Shown here: positions 55,505-64,000 of the stretch, in pieces
How positions within the stretch are numbered: the stretch's first letter is position 1
How the letters are laid out: each line of letters opens with the position of its first letter
Made by a program: the position numbers and the translations under genes
Notes under the pieces: generated by a model
Told to the model about the DNA's origin: nothing
Database searches by the model: none
Seen by the model: the letters and a program-made list of their open reading frames with translations, nothing else
Origin: Trichostrongylus colubriformis
Lineage: Eukaryota; Nematoda; Chromadorea; Rhabditida; Trichostrongylidae
Reading direction: 5' to 3'
Length of the DNA stretch: 64,000 bases
NCBI GenBank assembly: GCA_963978905.1
Contig: OZ022256.1
Location: 2,463,501 to 2,527,500 of the forward strand

Positions 55505-55690
55505 ATAAAGTATCAATATACAAGATGAAATAAATAGCTTCATCTCAAGCTTCAAAAAGGCGCCAGGCCCCCGAAAGCTTGCGAATAGCCTCAATTTTCT
55601 TTCTCAACATCTTGTGGAATCTTTTGAGTCTTCTGAAATAAAATTTTGGAACCTCACATTACTTTTCGCACATTTTTTAGAGTTATTTAT
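55505..55690 (+). repeat. PLE-type terminal repeat inserted in a mariner
   Basis: AAAGGCGCCAGGCCCCCGAA with AGCTTGCG following, then TTTTGAGTCTTCTGAAATAA and TTTTGGAACCTCACATTACT. This matches 31615-31785 in order. Confidence 0.65.
55547..55584 (+). ncRNA. Hammerhead-ribozyme-like motif 7 (U3/A8 subfamily)
   Basis: Stem I region AAGC/GCGA, core TTCAAAA (G5 lost), stem II from GGCGCCAGGCCCCC, GAAA, GCTT. Too decayed to be active, but it keeps U3 and A8 and the AGCT string. Confidence 0.35.
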
Positions 55691-55800
55691 GGATCTGGGT
55701 CATGCGCTATCGTGAAAAAGAATAGTTTCCTATCTATCAGCCAATAGTGGCTCATCTGCAGACCTGTAGTTTGCGCCCGGTTCTACGCAGTACTTTGCAG

Positions 55801-56254
55801 CAGGGATAATTACGTCAGGACCCACAAAGTGTGGAAAATCCGATTCTCATCATTTGTGCTCTTGTTGCTTGAAGAATAAGGAAAAATTTTAAATTTTGTT
55901 CAGGACACAAACCAGGCAATGTAGATAGAGCGTGAAGCGGGCTTTGATATGGTCTGGGTGGCTCTAGCGAATAACGAAAAAATCTTATTTAGAACGTGGA
56001 GCAAATGAGACTACGAGAATTTCTCACACAACCTAATACTTTTTGCCTGAACCACAAAAAGAACAAAAATCGGCATATTTTGATAGGACATAAAAAGCGG
56101 AAAAAAGTAATCCGTTCGTATTCCCCGCGTTGAACGTTCATACTTGAGTCTGTGTGAATGTTCATATGCCGGCTTCAGTAAGCTGCGTTTTTCTTCGTAG
56201 ATTTGAACCTTTATTTGAATGGCCACGCCCACTTGCCCACGAAATGTCTCACTG
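55801..56254. other. No gene recognised
   Basis: Nothing is recognised in this stretch. Confidence 0.4.
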
Positions 56255-56612
56255 TCAAAGGCAGTGATAGGGGTAACTCGAGCTGAATATCGACCGAAAG
56301 ATCATTAAATATCAAGGTCGACGTGTCTAATAGTACGAAAGTGAAGAAAAACGGTATGAAGCGGTCAAAAACCAATAAGTAAGACCCCCTTGCGGCCGTT
56401 TACTCACAAAAGGGGCGGGTGGGGCTAAAAAAGGGGCGGGTTGAGGTTATAGAAGTGGCAGCTGCTGAGGAACTAGGCTCATAGAAAGCCCAGGGACATT
56501 TTTTCTCATCTGAAATCTTTTCACTTATAGTCCTCTTAGACCCCTAGCTTCCATTTGCGTAACTCAGTTTAGGAGTTTTCACTAGCAGCACCACCCCTAT
56601 CACTGTCTTTGA
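56255..56612. mobile_element. MITE with 20-bp terminal repeats (358 bp)
   Basis: Left end TCAAAGGCAGTGATAGGGGT and right end ACCCCTATCACTGTCTTTGA match at 19 of 20 positions as inverted repeats. The interior has a repeated AAAGGGGCGGGT motif near 56408-56441. No protein; family not seen elsewhere in the window. Confidence 0.7.
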
Positions 56613-57496
56613 AATTTCAAAAATAAAGGCCTTTTTGAGATTGATACTGTGCGGAACTGTGGAATGGTCCCCATTGACGTTGTGTAACCCACGTGCATGT
56701 GTCAATCAGGGTATATAGTAATTTGCATGCATGGTCCTCTGAATACTTGTCCATTTATGTACATTTTTGCACCACCTTTACAGTTTGGCAGAATAATGTA
56801 TGCATGGCGCGAGCAACAGAGAGCAACTAGCCCACGCAGATCACTGCGGTCGTTCTTTGTTTAATTCTACATCGTCACAGAGGGGACATGTTGCGTACTG
56901 CGAATTTACTTCATAGCATTTATGCAGCTGAATAGTCTGTGCAAGAGTAATCCACCTGTTGAGCTCTCTAAATAGAATGGGATTAGCTGATATCATAGAA
57001 ACGATTGTTGCGGCGCGCAGTTAGTCATCATTCTTTGCATGTGCCAAGATGTATGGCAGCAGGGATCTGCTGGCAGGATCGCCTCGTCTCGGCTTAGAAG
57101 AGCAAATCCTGTGCTTCGAAGGTATTGCCCAAAATTTATTCGAGAAAATAATGTGGTTGGTTGGAGGTTATCGAATGAACATGAGTTCTTCTGTAGGAAG
57201 AACTCAAAACGACAACCAGCAAAACCTGAAAACGAGTGGTAAAAAGCGAGAAAAATTTGATTAAGCACGTAAAGCAATCAGGTGGACCAGTACCAAACCT
57301 AGTATTTGTCAAAATTGCGGCGTCGTGTCGACTTTCCACACCAACGATTAAGCGTGAATTCTGAAGGAATGCAGTCACGACTACAAGGCCGACTAAATCT
57401 GGTCCGATGCCGTTCCATATTTCCAACACCCATGTCCGTACTTTTCCAGCCTTCTGTAACAATAACGAAATCTCATTGATGTACTTGTTTTCTACA
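56613..57496. other. No gene recognised
   Basis: Open frames near 56993-57462 have no recognisable motif. Confidence 0.4.
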
Positions 57497-58531
57497 GAAG
57501 GCGCAGGTGATATGGCGACAGATGGTGCGCACTTCCATGCTCATGGTGCGGGGATCAAATCCCGCATCAACGCCCGCCCGGGCTGAGCGGGTCTTCCATT
57601 CCTCCGGGGTTGTGATTGGTACCAGATTCGTTTGAGAGGACAGAAAAGAACTGAACTGTATTAGGTTGAGTTGATATCGGACAAATTGACAAGATTCTAT
57701 CTTTATCGTACAACTTTTTTAACGACCACTGGGATTCACTTGTAATATGCTCCATCTTTGGCATTGGAGGTGGGAGCGAAGGTGAAAATCCGAAGAGACC
57801 AGGTCTGGGTAGTACGGTGGGTGTGGAAGCACGGAGCAACTGTACGAGAGCAGCTCGCCCTTGGTCAATCTCGCAATGTGCGGTCTCGTGTTGTCGTGCT
57901 GGAAGTAGACATGTGACCGCCGCCGTTGCGAACTTTGGACATTTGCCTTTAATTCTCGCAGTCGACGAATGTAGTCGTTGGCGGATACTCGTGTACCTTC
58001 ATCAAGCAGCTCCCAGTATTCTACGCCGTGTACGCTCCACCAAGTGCGGTTTTCGTCTTCGATGGAATAGTCGCCTGACGCAAACTCCGAATGCCACAAG
58101 TACACTGTACTTCTGGCGGGGGTATGCTCCTTATAACTCCCTTTAGGCGTCTTTCGTCCGCGGGTTTTTGGCCAGATAGCGATAGAAAGAGTTTGACGTT
58201 GCGGATGTGGTCTCTATACGGCTTGAAATTTTGCGGCATGGTGGCGGAATGAAACTAGTTTGAAGTGTTTTTTACGTGTATCTTGGAAAGCTTTTTATTC
58301 ATTCCAACGGTGCCTCGCGCATCCACTTTCGTTAACCCGTTGTTGAGTTATGATCTCTGGAAGTCATCACTACAATTTGTCCGAGTCATATCGACTCAAT
58401 CTAATACATGAATTGGCTCCCGTAATAGGCCAAATCGCGTTCACCTCCCACCACGATTCTGAATGGAACTAGAATGCGCGGCGCATCCCAACGGGGGATT
58501 GATTGACGCCAAAAAACTTTATCCTTTGCAG
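57497..58531 (+). mobile_element. tRNA-derived SINE, copy 7, split by a mariner
   Basis: The head GGTGATATGGCGACAGATGG, B-box-like GGGGATCAAATCCCGC and body end at 57660. The rest (AATAGGCCAAATCGCGTTCA, GAATGCGCGGCGCATCCCAA, CGCCAAAAAACTTTATCCTT) resumes at 58407. The interruption is exactly the mariner 57661-58404 with its TA. Confidence 0.8.
57661..58404 (-). mobile_element. Non-autonomous mariner (744 bp) nested in a SINE
   Basis: Terminal repeats TTAGGTTGAGTTGATATCGG and the complement of TATCGACTCAATCTAA, flanked by TA at 57659-57660 and 58405-58406. The minus strand encodes an N-terminal start (MPQNFKPYRDHIRNV, 58239), then in another frame SEFASGDYSIEDEN of the helix-turn-helix. It jumps to VHGVEYWELLDEGTRVSAND and the C-terminal catalytic part (VYFQHDNTRPHIARL; VLPHPPYYPDLVSSDFHL). 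The segment with the first catalytic Asp is missing. Confidence 0.9.
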
Positions 58532-58751
58532 TTTGAACTGCTAATTATCGAAAACTATGTGGAAACTGAAGATCACCTGTAATCGCTCATCACAGACTTC
58601 TTACTCATAACCATTTATTGAAGTTTAAAAGAGTAAATAGCGCACGTTTATGGTGAGGTCACTCAGATAAGTTTGGGGGCATGTCTCCTACTCCGTACTA
58701 CGTTTTAACGATTTGCTGATTGAAACGTGTCGGAGGAGTGAAAGCACTTAC

Positions 58752-61700
58752 CTGCTGCAATTCTCGTTGAATCCTTGCAATAACCACATGTTTTCTTGCA
58801 GTACCGCTTCAAATGAGCATGTGAGTCGAATCAACAGTTCTTTTCAAGAACACATGTCACTCACCTTCGCAAAGGCTCCCAGACTCTTACTCTGACAAAT
58901 CATTCTGCCATTGATCTTGCAGTCAGGTACTTCATCAACGCAATCGCCGGAAATATCGAAGCCTTAGTCGAAGGAATGTACAAATGTAGTCTAGTCTAGT
59001 TCCAATTAGATCATCAGATAGGTTCTTTGCGTTGAGTCTTACGATACGACACTATTGCACTTAGATACTGCCCAGAGTTCACGATTCGCTCGACTCGCGC
59101 GATTCAGGTGGAAGGGGACCGCTCAATCAGGTGAATGATACGTTTGAATCGCTTGAATCGACTGAATTACACGATCGCTTGAATCGCGAGCAATGAACAA
59201 TGCCTTACTGGTTACACGAGCAATTTGGAATGCACTGTTGCCTTCTTAAGATTTGCTAATTGCTACAGATCTGGTGATAGGTGCACGTAGGTCTACATAA
59301 CTTTAAATGACACAGTAGTCAAGACAAACCTGAATCACAGAGACCGCACGTCTTCGGACAGTCTTCCTCGAGAATACTTTTCCAGGCCGCGTGTGCGCAC
59401 ATTTCCTCCGTCACAGATGCGCATGGAATTCGTGGCTTTTAATTAAAACTGCTTATATACTGCGGAATGATCTCTCGAAAGGGCGAAGGTGATGTAGTGA
59501 CGGGTGGTGCGCACCCCTCTCTCATGGTGCGGGGATCAAATCCCACTAACGCCTGCCCAGGCCATTCCTGAGGGCGGAGCTGGTGTAGTGAGAAATGGTG
59601 CGCACTCCCACTCTCACGGTGCAGGATCAAGTCCCGCAATACCATCTGCTCAGGCCAACCAAGCCTTCCTTTCCTGCCGGGTCGGTGAACCGGTACCAGG
59701 CTTGTTTGGGAGAATAAGACTTGTACATCGGCTGACCACCTCAAGGCTTTGTATAGGCCATTTACTTGCCACCAGGATTCGGAATGGAACTCTGATGCGT
59801 GGCGCATTCCACAGAAGGGATTGATTAGCGCCAAAAACTTCCTTATCCTTATCCTTCTATCTCTCAAGAGCAATTGCAATCAAATACATAGAAAACTTTT
59901 GGCACACCTTCCTGGTGTAAAGCTGAACCTGCCGGCTGCCTGGTGTGGTTGCCTACCACTCCCCATTGACGCCAGTGGCAGGTCAGAATTCATCAAGTGC
60001 CTCTGTTCTGGGATTCTTTAACTTGCTGATGTCTCATTCATGACACCGGCATTAGGTGAAGATAGGAGCCAGGGATCCGGAATAGTCCGATGAAAGATGC
60101 TACGAACAGTTTTGGAAAAAAATGAAAAAATAAAAGGAAACAGCAACATCGTTGAAATCGTGAGATATCAAAAACATACAAGCATAGCGAACAAGCTGAT
60201 TGTGAATACAAAAACAGTCTACAAAATGAAGAGCATGACATCATGGTTCCGCCGTCTTCGTTGAGCCCCAATCTGCCCTGGTATTTGTAGCATAAATCAG
60301 GGCAATAATCCGTATGGAAAAAAATGATTTGCCAAGCATCATGGAAGGACCAGGCGACGGTGGAGGAGTGGGGGAGGCGGCAGAATGAGAGAGAAGGTCG
60401 ACAGCAAAGGGAGACGGACGTCTAACAGGATAGTCCTCATTGAGGTCCTGAGTACTCTATTGGTTGCTCGACGATAAGAAGGGATCCGAAGTGGTAGCAA
60501 GGGTCTCTGCTATGCAATAACAACACCAACCAAACGGATAGGTGAATGAAAATGAAGTTGCGCAAAAAGTAAAAGCATAACTGATACTTTCTTGACTTAC
60601 GAAGCTTGTCATCGCATGCAAAGGCGGGTGTGAGGCAACAGTAGCCGCAGGTTTGCGGACAATGCTCGACCGCAGCTCGCACCAAATGAGGATCCTGAAA
60701 AAGGATCCTGGCAGTTTTAGATACATAATATGTAGCTCTCTTTTTTCAGTCAGGTACATGAACGCGTAGGAAAATTTCCCGATAACGACTGGTTTTCGCG
60801 GCAGGTGACCGTGAGAATCACCAATCGTCTTGGGTGGTTTATTCGCCACATTTGCATTTTCGCAAAGTTTAAACACTTAAATAGCGGTGAATGCAAATCA
60901 ACTCATAACGGTACTACCTGTGAAATCGTGGAATAATTTGAACACGGAAAATTTTTCGTTGAAAACGAAAAGTTTCATTCTACCTCCAAAGCGGAGGTGG
61001 TAGTATAGTTACAGATGGCTCGCACTCCACTCTCATGTGGTGTGGATCAATGCTCGCCCAGGAGGATCAAGCTTTCCATTTCTTCAGGGTTAGTGGGTTG
61101 GTGCTGGTCCCCGTAAGTCATTGTGGAGGGTAAATCACATTTACTTGACACCACGATTCTGAATGGAACTAGAATGCGCGGCGCATCCCACAGAAGGGAT
61201 TCGTTAGGTCCAAAAACTTCATCCATTTGATATGCAATACTTTTCTGCATCACTCAAAACTTCCTTGTCCAAAGGTGGGGAGGTGTCTCGGCATTTCGCT
61301 TTTCATTGAAATGCTACAGATCTGCAAGGCTTCAGTAGAACATTTCATTCAGATTACTGCGAAGTGCTGACGCTTGGCAATTTGAGGTGCACCAGTAAAA
61401 CTGCCTTTCCTTTTTTCTAATTAGTATTGGATCCTTGAGAAAGCGCAGTTATTGGGAGTAAAAGTTATCGAAGCTCTATATATTTCCTTTGCTCTCACGA
61501 ATGTACAATTTTTGTCCTCCTCTACAACAATAGGAAAAAAGGGCCGAAAAATCGCATATTCTGAAGTTCGTGTAGTATGACTTTTACCTTTCTCTGCTCG
61601 CCCTTTTCATCTCATCTTCTGGCTTCTCACCTGTGAGCCTGTGGCGTTGTCAGGGAAGAGAATCAGTCGCAGACAGCCAAGCCAAGTTGATCGGGTAGGA

Positions 61701-62074
61701 CGGGACATAAGGTAAGCTGTCAGTAGTTTACAGAGACGAAGGATCTTAGAACCAAATGAGTGGTTCCTAGATCGAATTCCAGAGATATAACGTACTTTTT
61801 GAGTCGAAAAATCGCAGGCCATAAAGGAAGTGCGTACATTTTGTTTATCTATATATTATTGATTATTTGGACGAAATTTATTTTGTTCGCTTCTTTACTC
61901 TGAGTAAATCACTAAGGTTGAGCACAAAAAAGTTGTTTGACAACTCACAACTGGATCTCCCCCGCATTTCGCATCTCGATCAGTATCGTCGTTTACTTTT
62001 ACTGCTGTTGTGTAGAGAACGAGGCAGGTGGCGTCAGGCAATTTGTTTTTGCAGTTTACCGCCGACGGAGCGTA
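58752..62074 (-). CDS. ShKT (SXC) domain secreted protein, partial gene model
   Basis: Four exons join in phase: 62074-61949, 60694-60601, 58962-58865 and 58806-58752. Donors are GTGAGT, GTAAGT, GTGAGT, GTAAGT; acceptors are CTTTCAG, TTTTTCAG, GACTAAG, TTTGAAG. Exon 1 reads YAPSAVNCKNKLPDATC and RDAKCGGDPV. Exon 2 gives AAVEHCPQTCGYCCLTPAF. Exons 3 and 4 give a complete six-cysteine ShKT unit (CVDEVPDC, then MICQS, then YCKKTCGYC). ShKT domains are short disulfide modules named after a sea anemone channel blocker. In nematodes they are abundant in secreted and surface proteins, so the name does not imply a toxin. The exon with the start and signal peptide was not found upstream. The last exon is probably tiny: acceptors at 58577 or 58566 both lead to a stop within about ten codons. 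Introns 1 and 2 contain SINE copies. Confidence 0.75.
59481..59568 (+). mobile_element. SINE head (tRNA-like part only), in an intron
   Basis: GATGTAGTGACGGGTGGTGC and GCGGGGATCAAATCCCACTA form A- and B-box-like regions. The unit stops after CGCCTGCCCAGGCCATTCC and the next SINE begins at once. Confidence 0.7.
59573..59850 (+). mobile_element. tRNA-derived SINE, copy 8 (full length), in an intron
   Basis: GGTGTAGTGAGAAATGGTGC head, CAGGATCAAGTCCCGC B-box region, body CTTTCCTGCCGGGTCGGTGA, tail GATGCGTGGCGCATTCCACA and AGCGCCAAAAACTTCCTTAT. Confidence 0.75.
60989..61225 (+). mobile_element. tRNA-derived SINE, copy 9 (decayed head), in an intron
   Basis: GGTGGTAGTATAGTTACAGA head, CATTTCTTCAGGGTTAGTGG body, tail GAATGCGCGGCGCATCCCAC and AGGTCCAAAAACTTCATCC. 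The B box is decayed. Confidence 0.65.
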
Positions 62075-63724
62075 CTGAAAGGAAAAGGATACTGTAGGAT
62101 AAGGAGACTGATTTAGATGTACAAAAACAGTTTTTTCTGGAAAATCATTTATGGGTTTTTTTTTCAACTGGTCTTGCTTAGCGGAGATTTTTCCACATCG
62201 AGAGCATTCCGAAAAATGCCGAGCTGTTCCATTGGAGTTTTCAGTGGATTTTGCGGCGTAGCATTAGGAAGTCTGTTTTTTAAGTGCGGGCGCCGTCCTG
62301 TGTCGCACAAGCGCCACAAGCAGTGAGGATGTGCTCGGTTTACTTTTGAGAACAGAGACTGTTAAGATCAGTTTGCCATTTTCAGCAATGTTGTAGGAGA
62401 AATTTCAGCTTTTGTCTTGCTCTCATCTGAAAAATTTCAATTAAAATGCCAGTCAATCGTCCTTAGATGCTGATGTACTGTGTTACGATCCCTGTCATTC
62501 TTTTGCAATGTTTTTGCATCTGCTGGATGTCCTTCGGCCAGAGCTCCAGAAGTTCCCAGAGAACGGCAGAAAGCAGGGTTTGAGAACGCTGGGTCAGTCA
62601 AAGTTTTAGATTTCTGAGCTGCTTTGGAGTTCGCCGCACTTGAAAAATTTGACATAAATCCACAACATCTCTCACTCTCCCATGGTCAGTGATCTATTCA
62701 TTTTTATACTACGTTACCAATGAGGCGCGAAATTTCTCCATTGTTCAACTTGAAGATAAGAGATAAGACCAAGATAAACGCTGCTGATGTCAAACTGTCG
62801 CATCTTACGGAGATCAACCTCATCGTAGCTCAATTGTCGGTATTGGTGTGAACGATTTAAAAGCATCGGTTTTTTGTTAAATGAACAATGCTCAGCCAGC
62901 TAAAAAATACAAGGCATTGAGGTGTAGGCATTGATGCAGATGCATGATTTCAGACGAATTGGGGATACACTCAAACGTGCGTTATGAAATTTTCGCATGC
63001 AATTGCGACAGTCCAGAAAAAAGGAAAGGTGGCTACTACACGAATCGCCCTCCACTCCAGTTTCTGTTCATTTATTTATATATTTAGAAGCGCAAACACA
63101 ATTTGCGCAATACAACATCGTCCAAAAAGAATTTAAATAAACAGGTCTATGTCGAAAAATGAATAAAACACAGAGAGCAGCTTGAGGTATGAAAGAAGGA
63201 AAAATAAGAACAAAAAAAAACGAAAAAACTAGGTAATGATAAGCAAAATTCAGAAATGCTTAAATTAATCCCTGAAGTAATGTGGACCGTAGCCACCTTT
63301 TTGAATGTAGGCAAGGATATACCAAAAGTATCCTGCCTGAGTATGTAATTCATTGATTTGAGACGACTCTGTTCGGGAAGCTGTAACCTGACTTGAGTTG
63401 GCTGAATCGAACTCTGATTACCAAAGACCCCAGTTTAAAATCGCCTTCTCTTGTTCTCGACTTGTTTTACTTGCCAATCAAAGAAAAGATGTGTCGTGAC
63501 TGTAGTAGGACCTAACTGGCACTTTATTTTGAAAAGTTGGAGAGATGCGGAAATGAGGTGGTGCTGTTATCGCTTCACCATCGACACCGTTCATAAATAC
63601 GGAAAAAATCGTAGAAATCTATGAAAAATTACTTTATTCAAATAGCTTTTACCCATTTTCGAGGATGACTGTGTTTCCTTTGCGAAAAAATGATTAAAGT
63701 CAAGTTACCACCTGGTATTCAAAG
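62075..63724. other. No gene recognised; expected to hold 5' parts of the ShKT gene
   Basis: I looked on the minus strand for an exon with a start codon, a signal peptide and a phase-0 donor and found none convincing. A TTTTTCAG directly before ATG on the minus strand near 62420 leads to only 14 codons. Confidence 0.35.
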
Positions 63725-63881
63725 GGTCCCAACCAAGAAGGTTATGAAAGGAGCTGGAAATTCTCGTACAGGCTCGATGATTGCTTCTACCACATCTCTG
63801 GTCTAAGGCCATACATTATTGTCATGTTTCAAGATCAGTGGCTTCCGAATGATGCCAGCAAAGCATTCGCAGTCGGTCAAG
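63725..63881 (+). CDS. Candidate internal exon, possibly fibronectin-III-like
   Basis: The plus strand is open from before 63710 to a good donor (CAAG/GTAAGTA at 63882). Taking ATTCAAAG as acceptor gives 52 codons plus one base: GPNQEGYERSWKFSYRL, then CFYHISGLRPYIIVMFQDQW, then NDASKAFAVGQ. An aromatic residue followed by ISGLRPY and a hydrophobic strand resembles the YxLxGLxPxT region of fibronectin type III repeats. The acceptor is not the usual TTTCAG and neighbouring exons were not found. The remainder of such a gene would lie beyond the window end. Confidence 0.35.
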
Positions 63882-64000
63882 GTAAGTATACCGCACTAGC
63901 ACTTGGAAAAGCCCATTAAGCCGATTTAGCCACAATCAACATGGCCTCCTTATATGCTTTCCCAACAAAACTCCTCTTACAAAACGGTATTGGTCGACGC
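63882..64000. other. Nothing recognised
   Basis: Possible start of an intron following the candidate exon. Confidence 0.3.

Larger units (their letters stand above)
55290..55800 (-). pseudogene. Mariner transposase fragment, split by a PLE-type repeat
   Basis: On the minus strand the part at about 55790-55700 reads LLADR, a stop, then ETILFHDSA (second catalytic Asp region). The part at 55500-55290 reads LKKLNELSHEIVPHPAYSP and MAPNDFHFFRHL, with the third Asp present. In intact mariners these are adjacent; here about 185 bp with a hammerhead-like core separate them. Confidence 0.75.

Noticed and set aside
61607..61735. Minus-strand exon ending at GTGAGA (PTRSTWLGCLRLILFPD)
   Set aside because: Has acceptor- and donor-like ends, but the ShKT gene model joins in phase without it and no family is recognised.

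Overview
The window looks like a piece of nematode nuclear genome, probably a strongylid/hookworm-type worm. The reasons are short exons with TTTTCAG acceptors and GTAAGT/GTGAGT donors, a ShKT-domain gene of worm style, RTE-type LINE remnants, many degenerate mariners, a tRNA-derived SINE, a GIY-YIG Penelope-like element (PLE), and several palindromic MITE families. This species call is an inference from family content. No rRNA, operon, CRISPR or prokaryotic signal was seen, and most long open frames are chance frames in repeats.

Genes. (1) 43476-43867, minus: a two-exon gene for a 102-residue secreted peptide with the six-cysteine pattern of the arthropod ITP/CHH hormone family, with a TATA box upstream. 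(2) 11951-12156, minus: the first exon of a diverged paralogue; its second exon was not found. (3) 58752-62074, minus: four phase-compatible exons of a ShKT-domain (SXC) secreted protein, with SINEs in two introns. (4) 63725-63881, plus: a weaker candidate exon, possibly of a fibronectin-III-like protein.

Mobile DNA fills much of the rest. 1-480 is a perfect-ended foldback MITE. 2.9-11.2 kb holds MITEs of four families and a SINE. 12.4-18.1 kb holds two RTE LINE remnants and two mariner pseudogenes. 19.9-31.8 kb holds MITEs, a 110-bp tandem repeat, a MITE split by a mariner, and PLE-type terminal repeats that occur twice as inverted pairs. 32.2-34.0 kb is a 1.85-kb inverted duplication. 38.3-41.4 kb holds a MITE, a 5'-truncated PLE (RT plus GIY-YIG) and two nearly identical SINE copies. 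42-54 kb holds a MITE family ending in G/C runs, and more SINEs. 54.8-58.5 kb holds a mariner broken by a PLE terminal repeat and a SINE broken by a mariner.

The most interesting signal is a set of eight 36-39 nt segments with hammerhead-ribozyme architecture (stem I, CUGANGA-like core, stem II, GAAA, self-complementary ACGU/AGCU stem III). One lies in the 3' region of the PLE; the others lie in PLE-like terminal repeats. Stem I and stem III covary between subfamilies. One subfamily has U3 and A8 in place of the interacting C3 and G8, which would keep that base pair. Other items are the ITP/CHH-like gene pair with its intron at the family's known splice point, and short, nearly identical patch duplications resembling templated end-joining repair.
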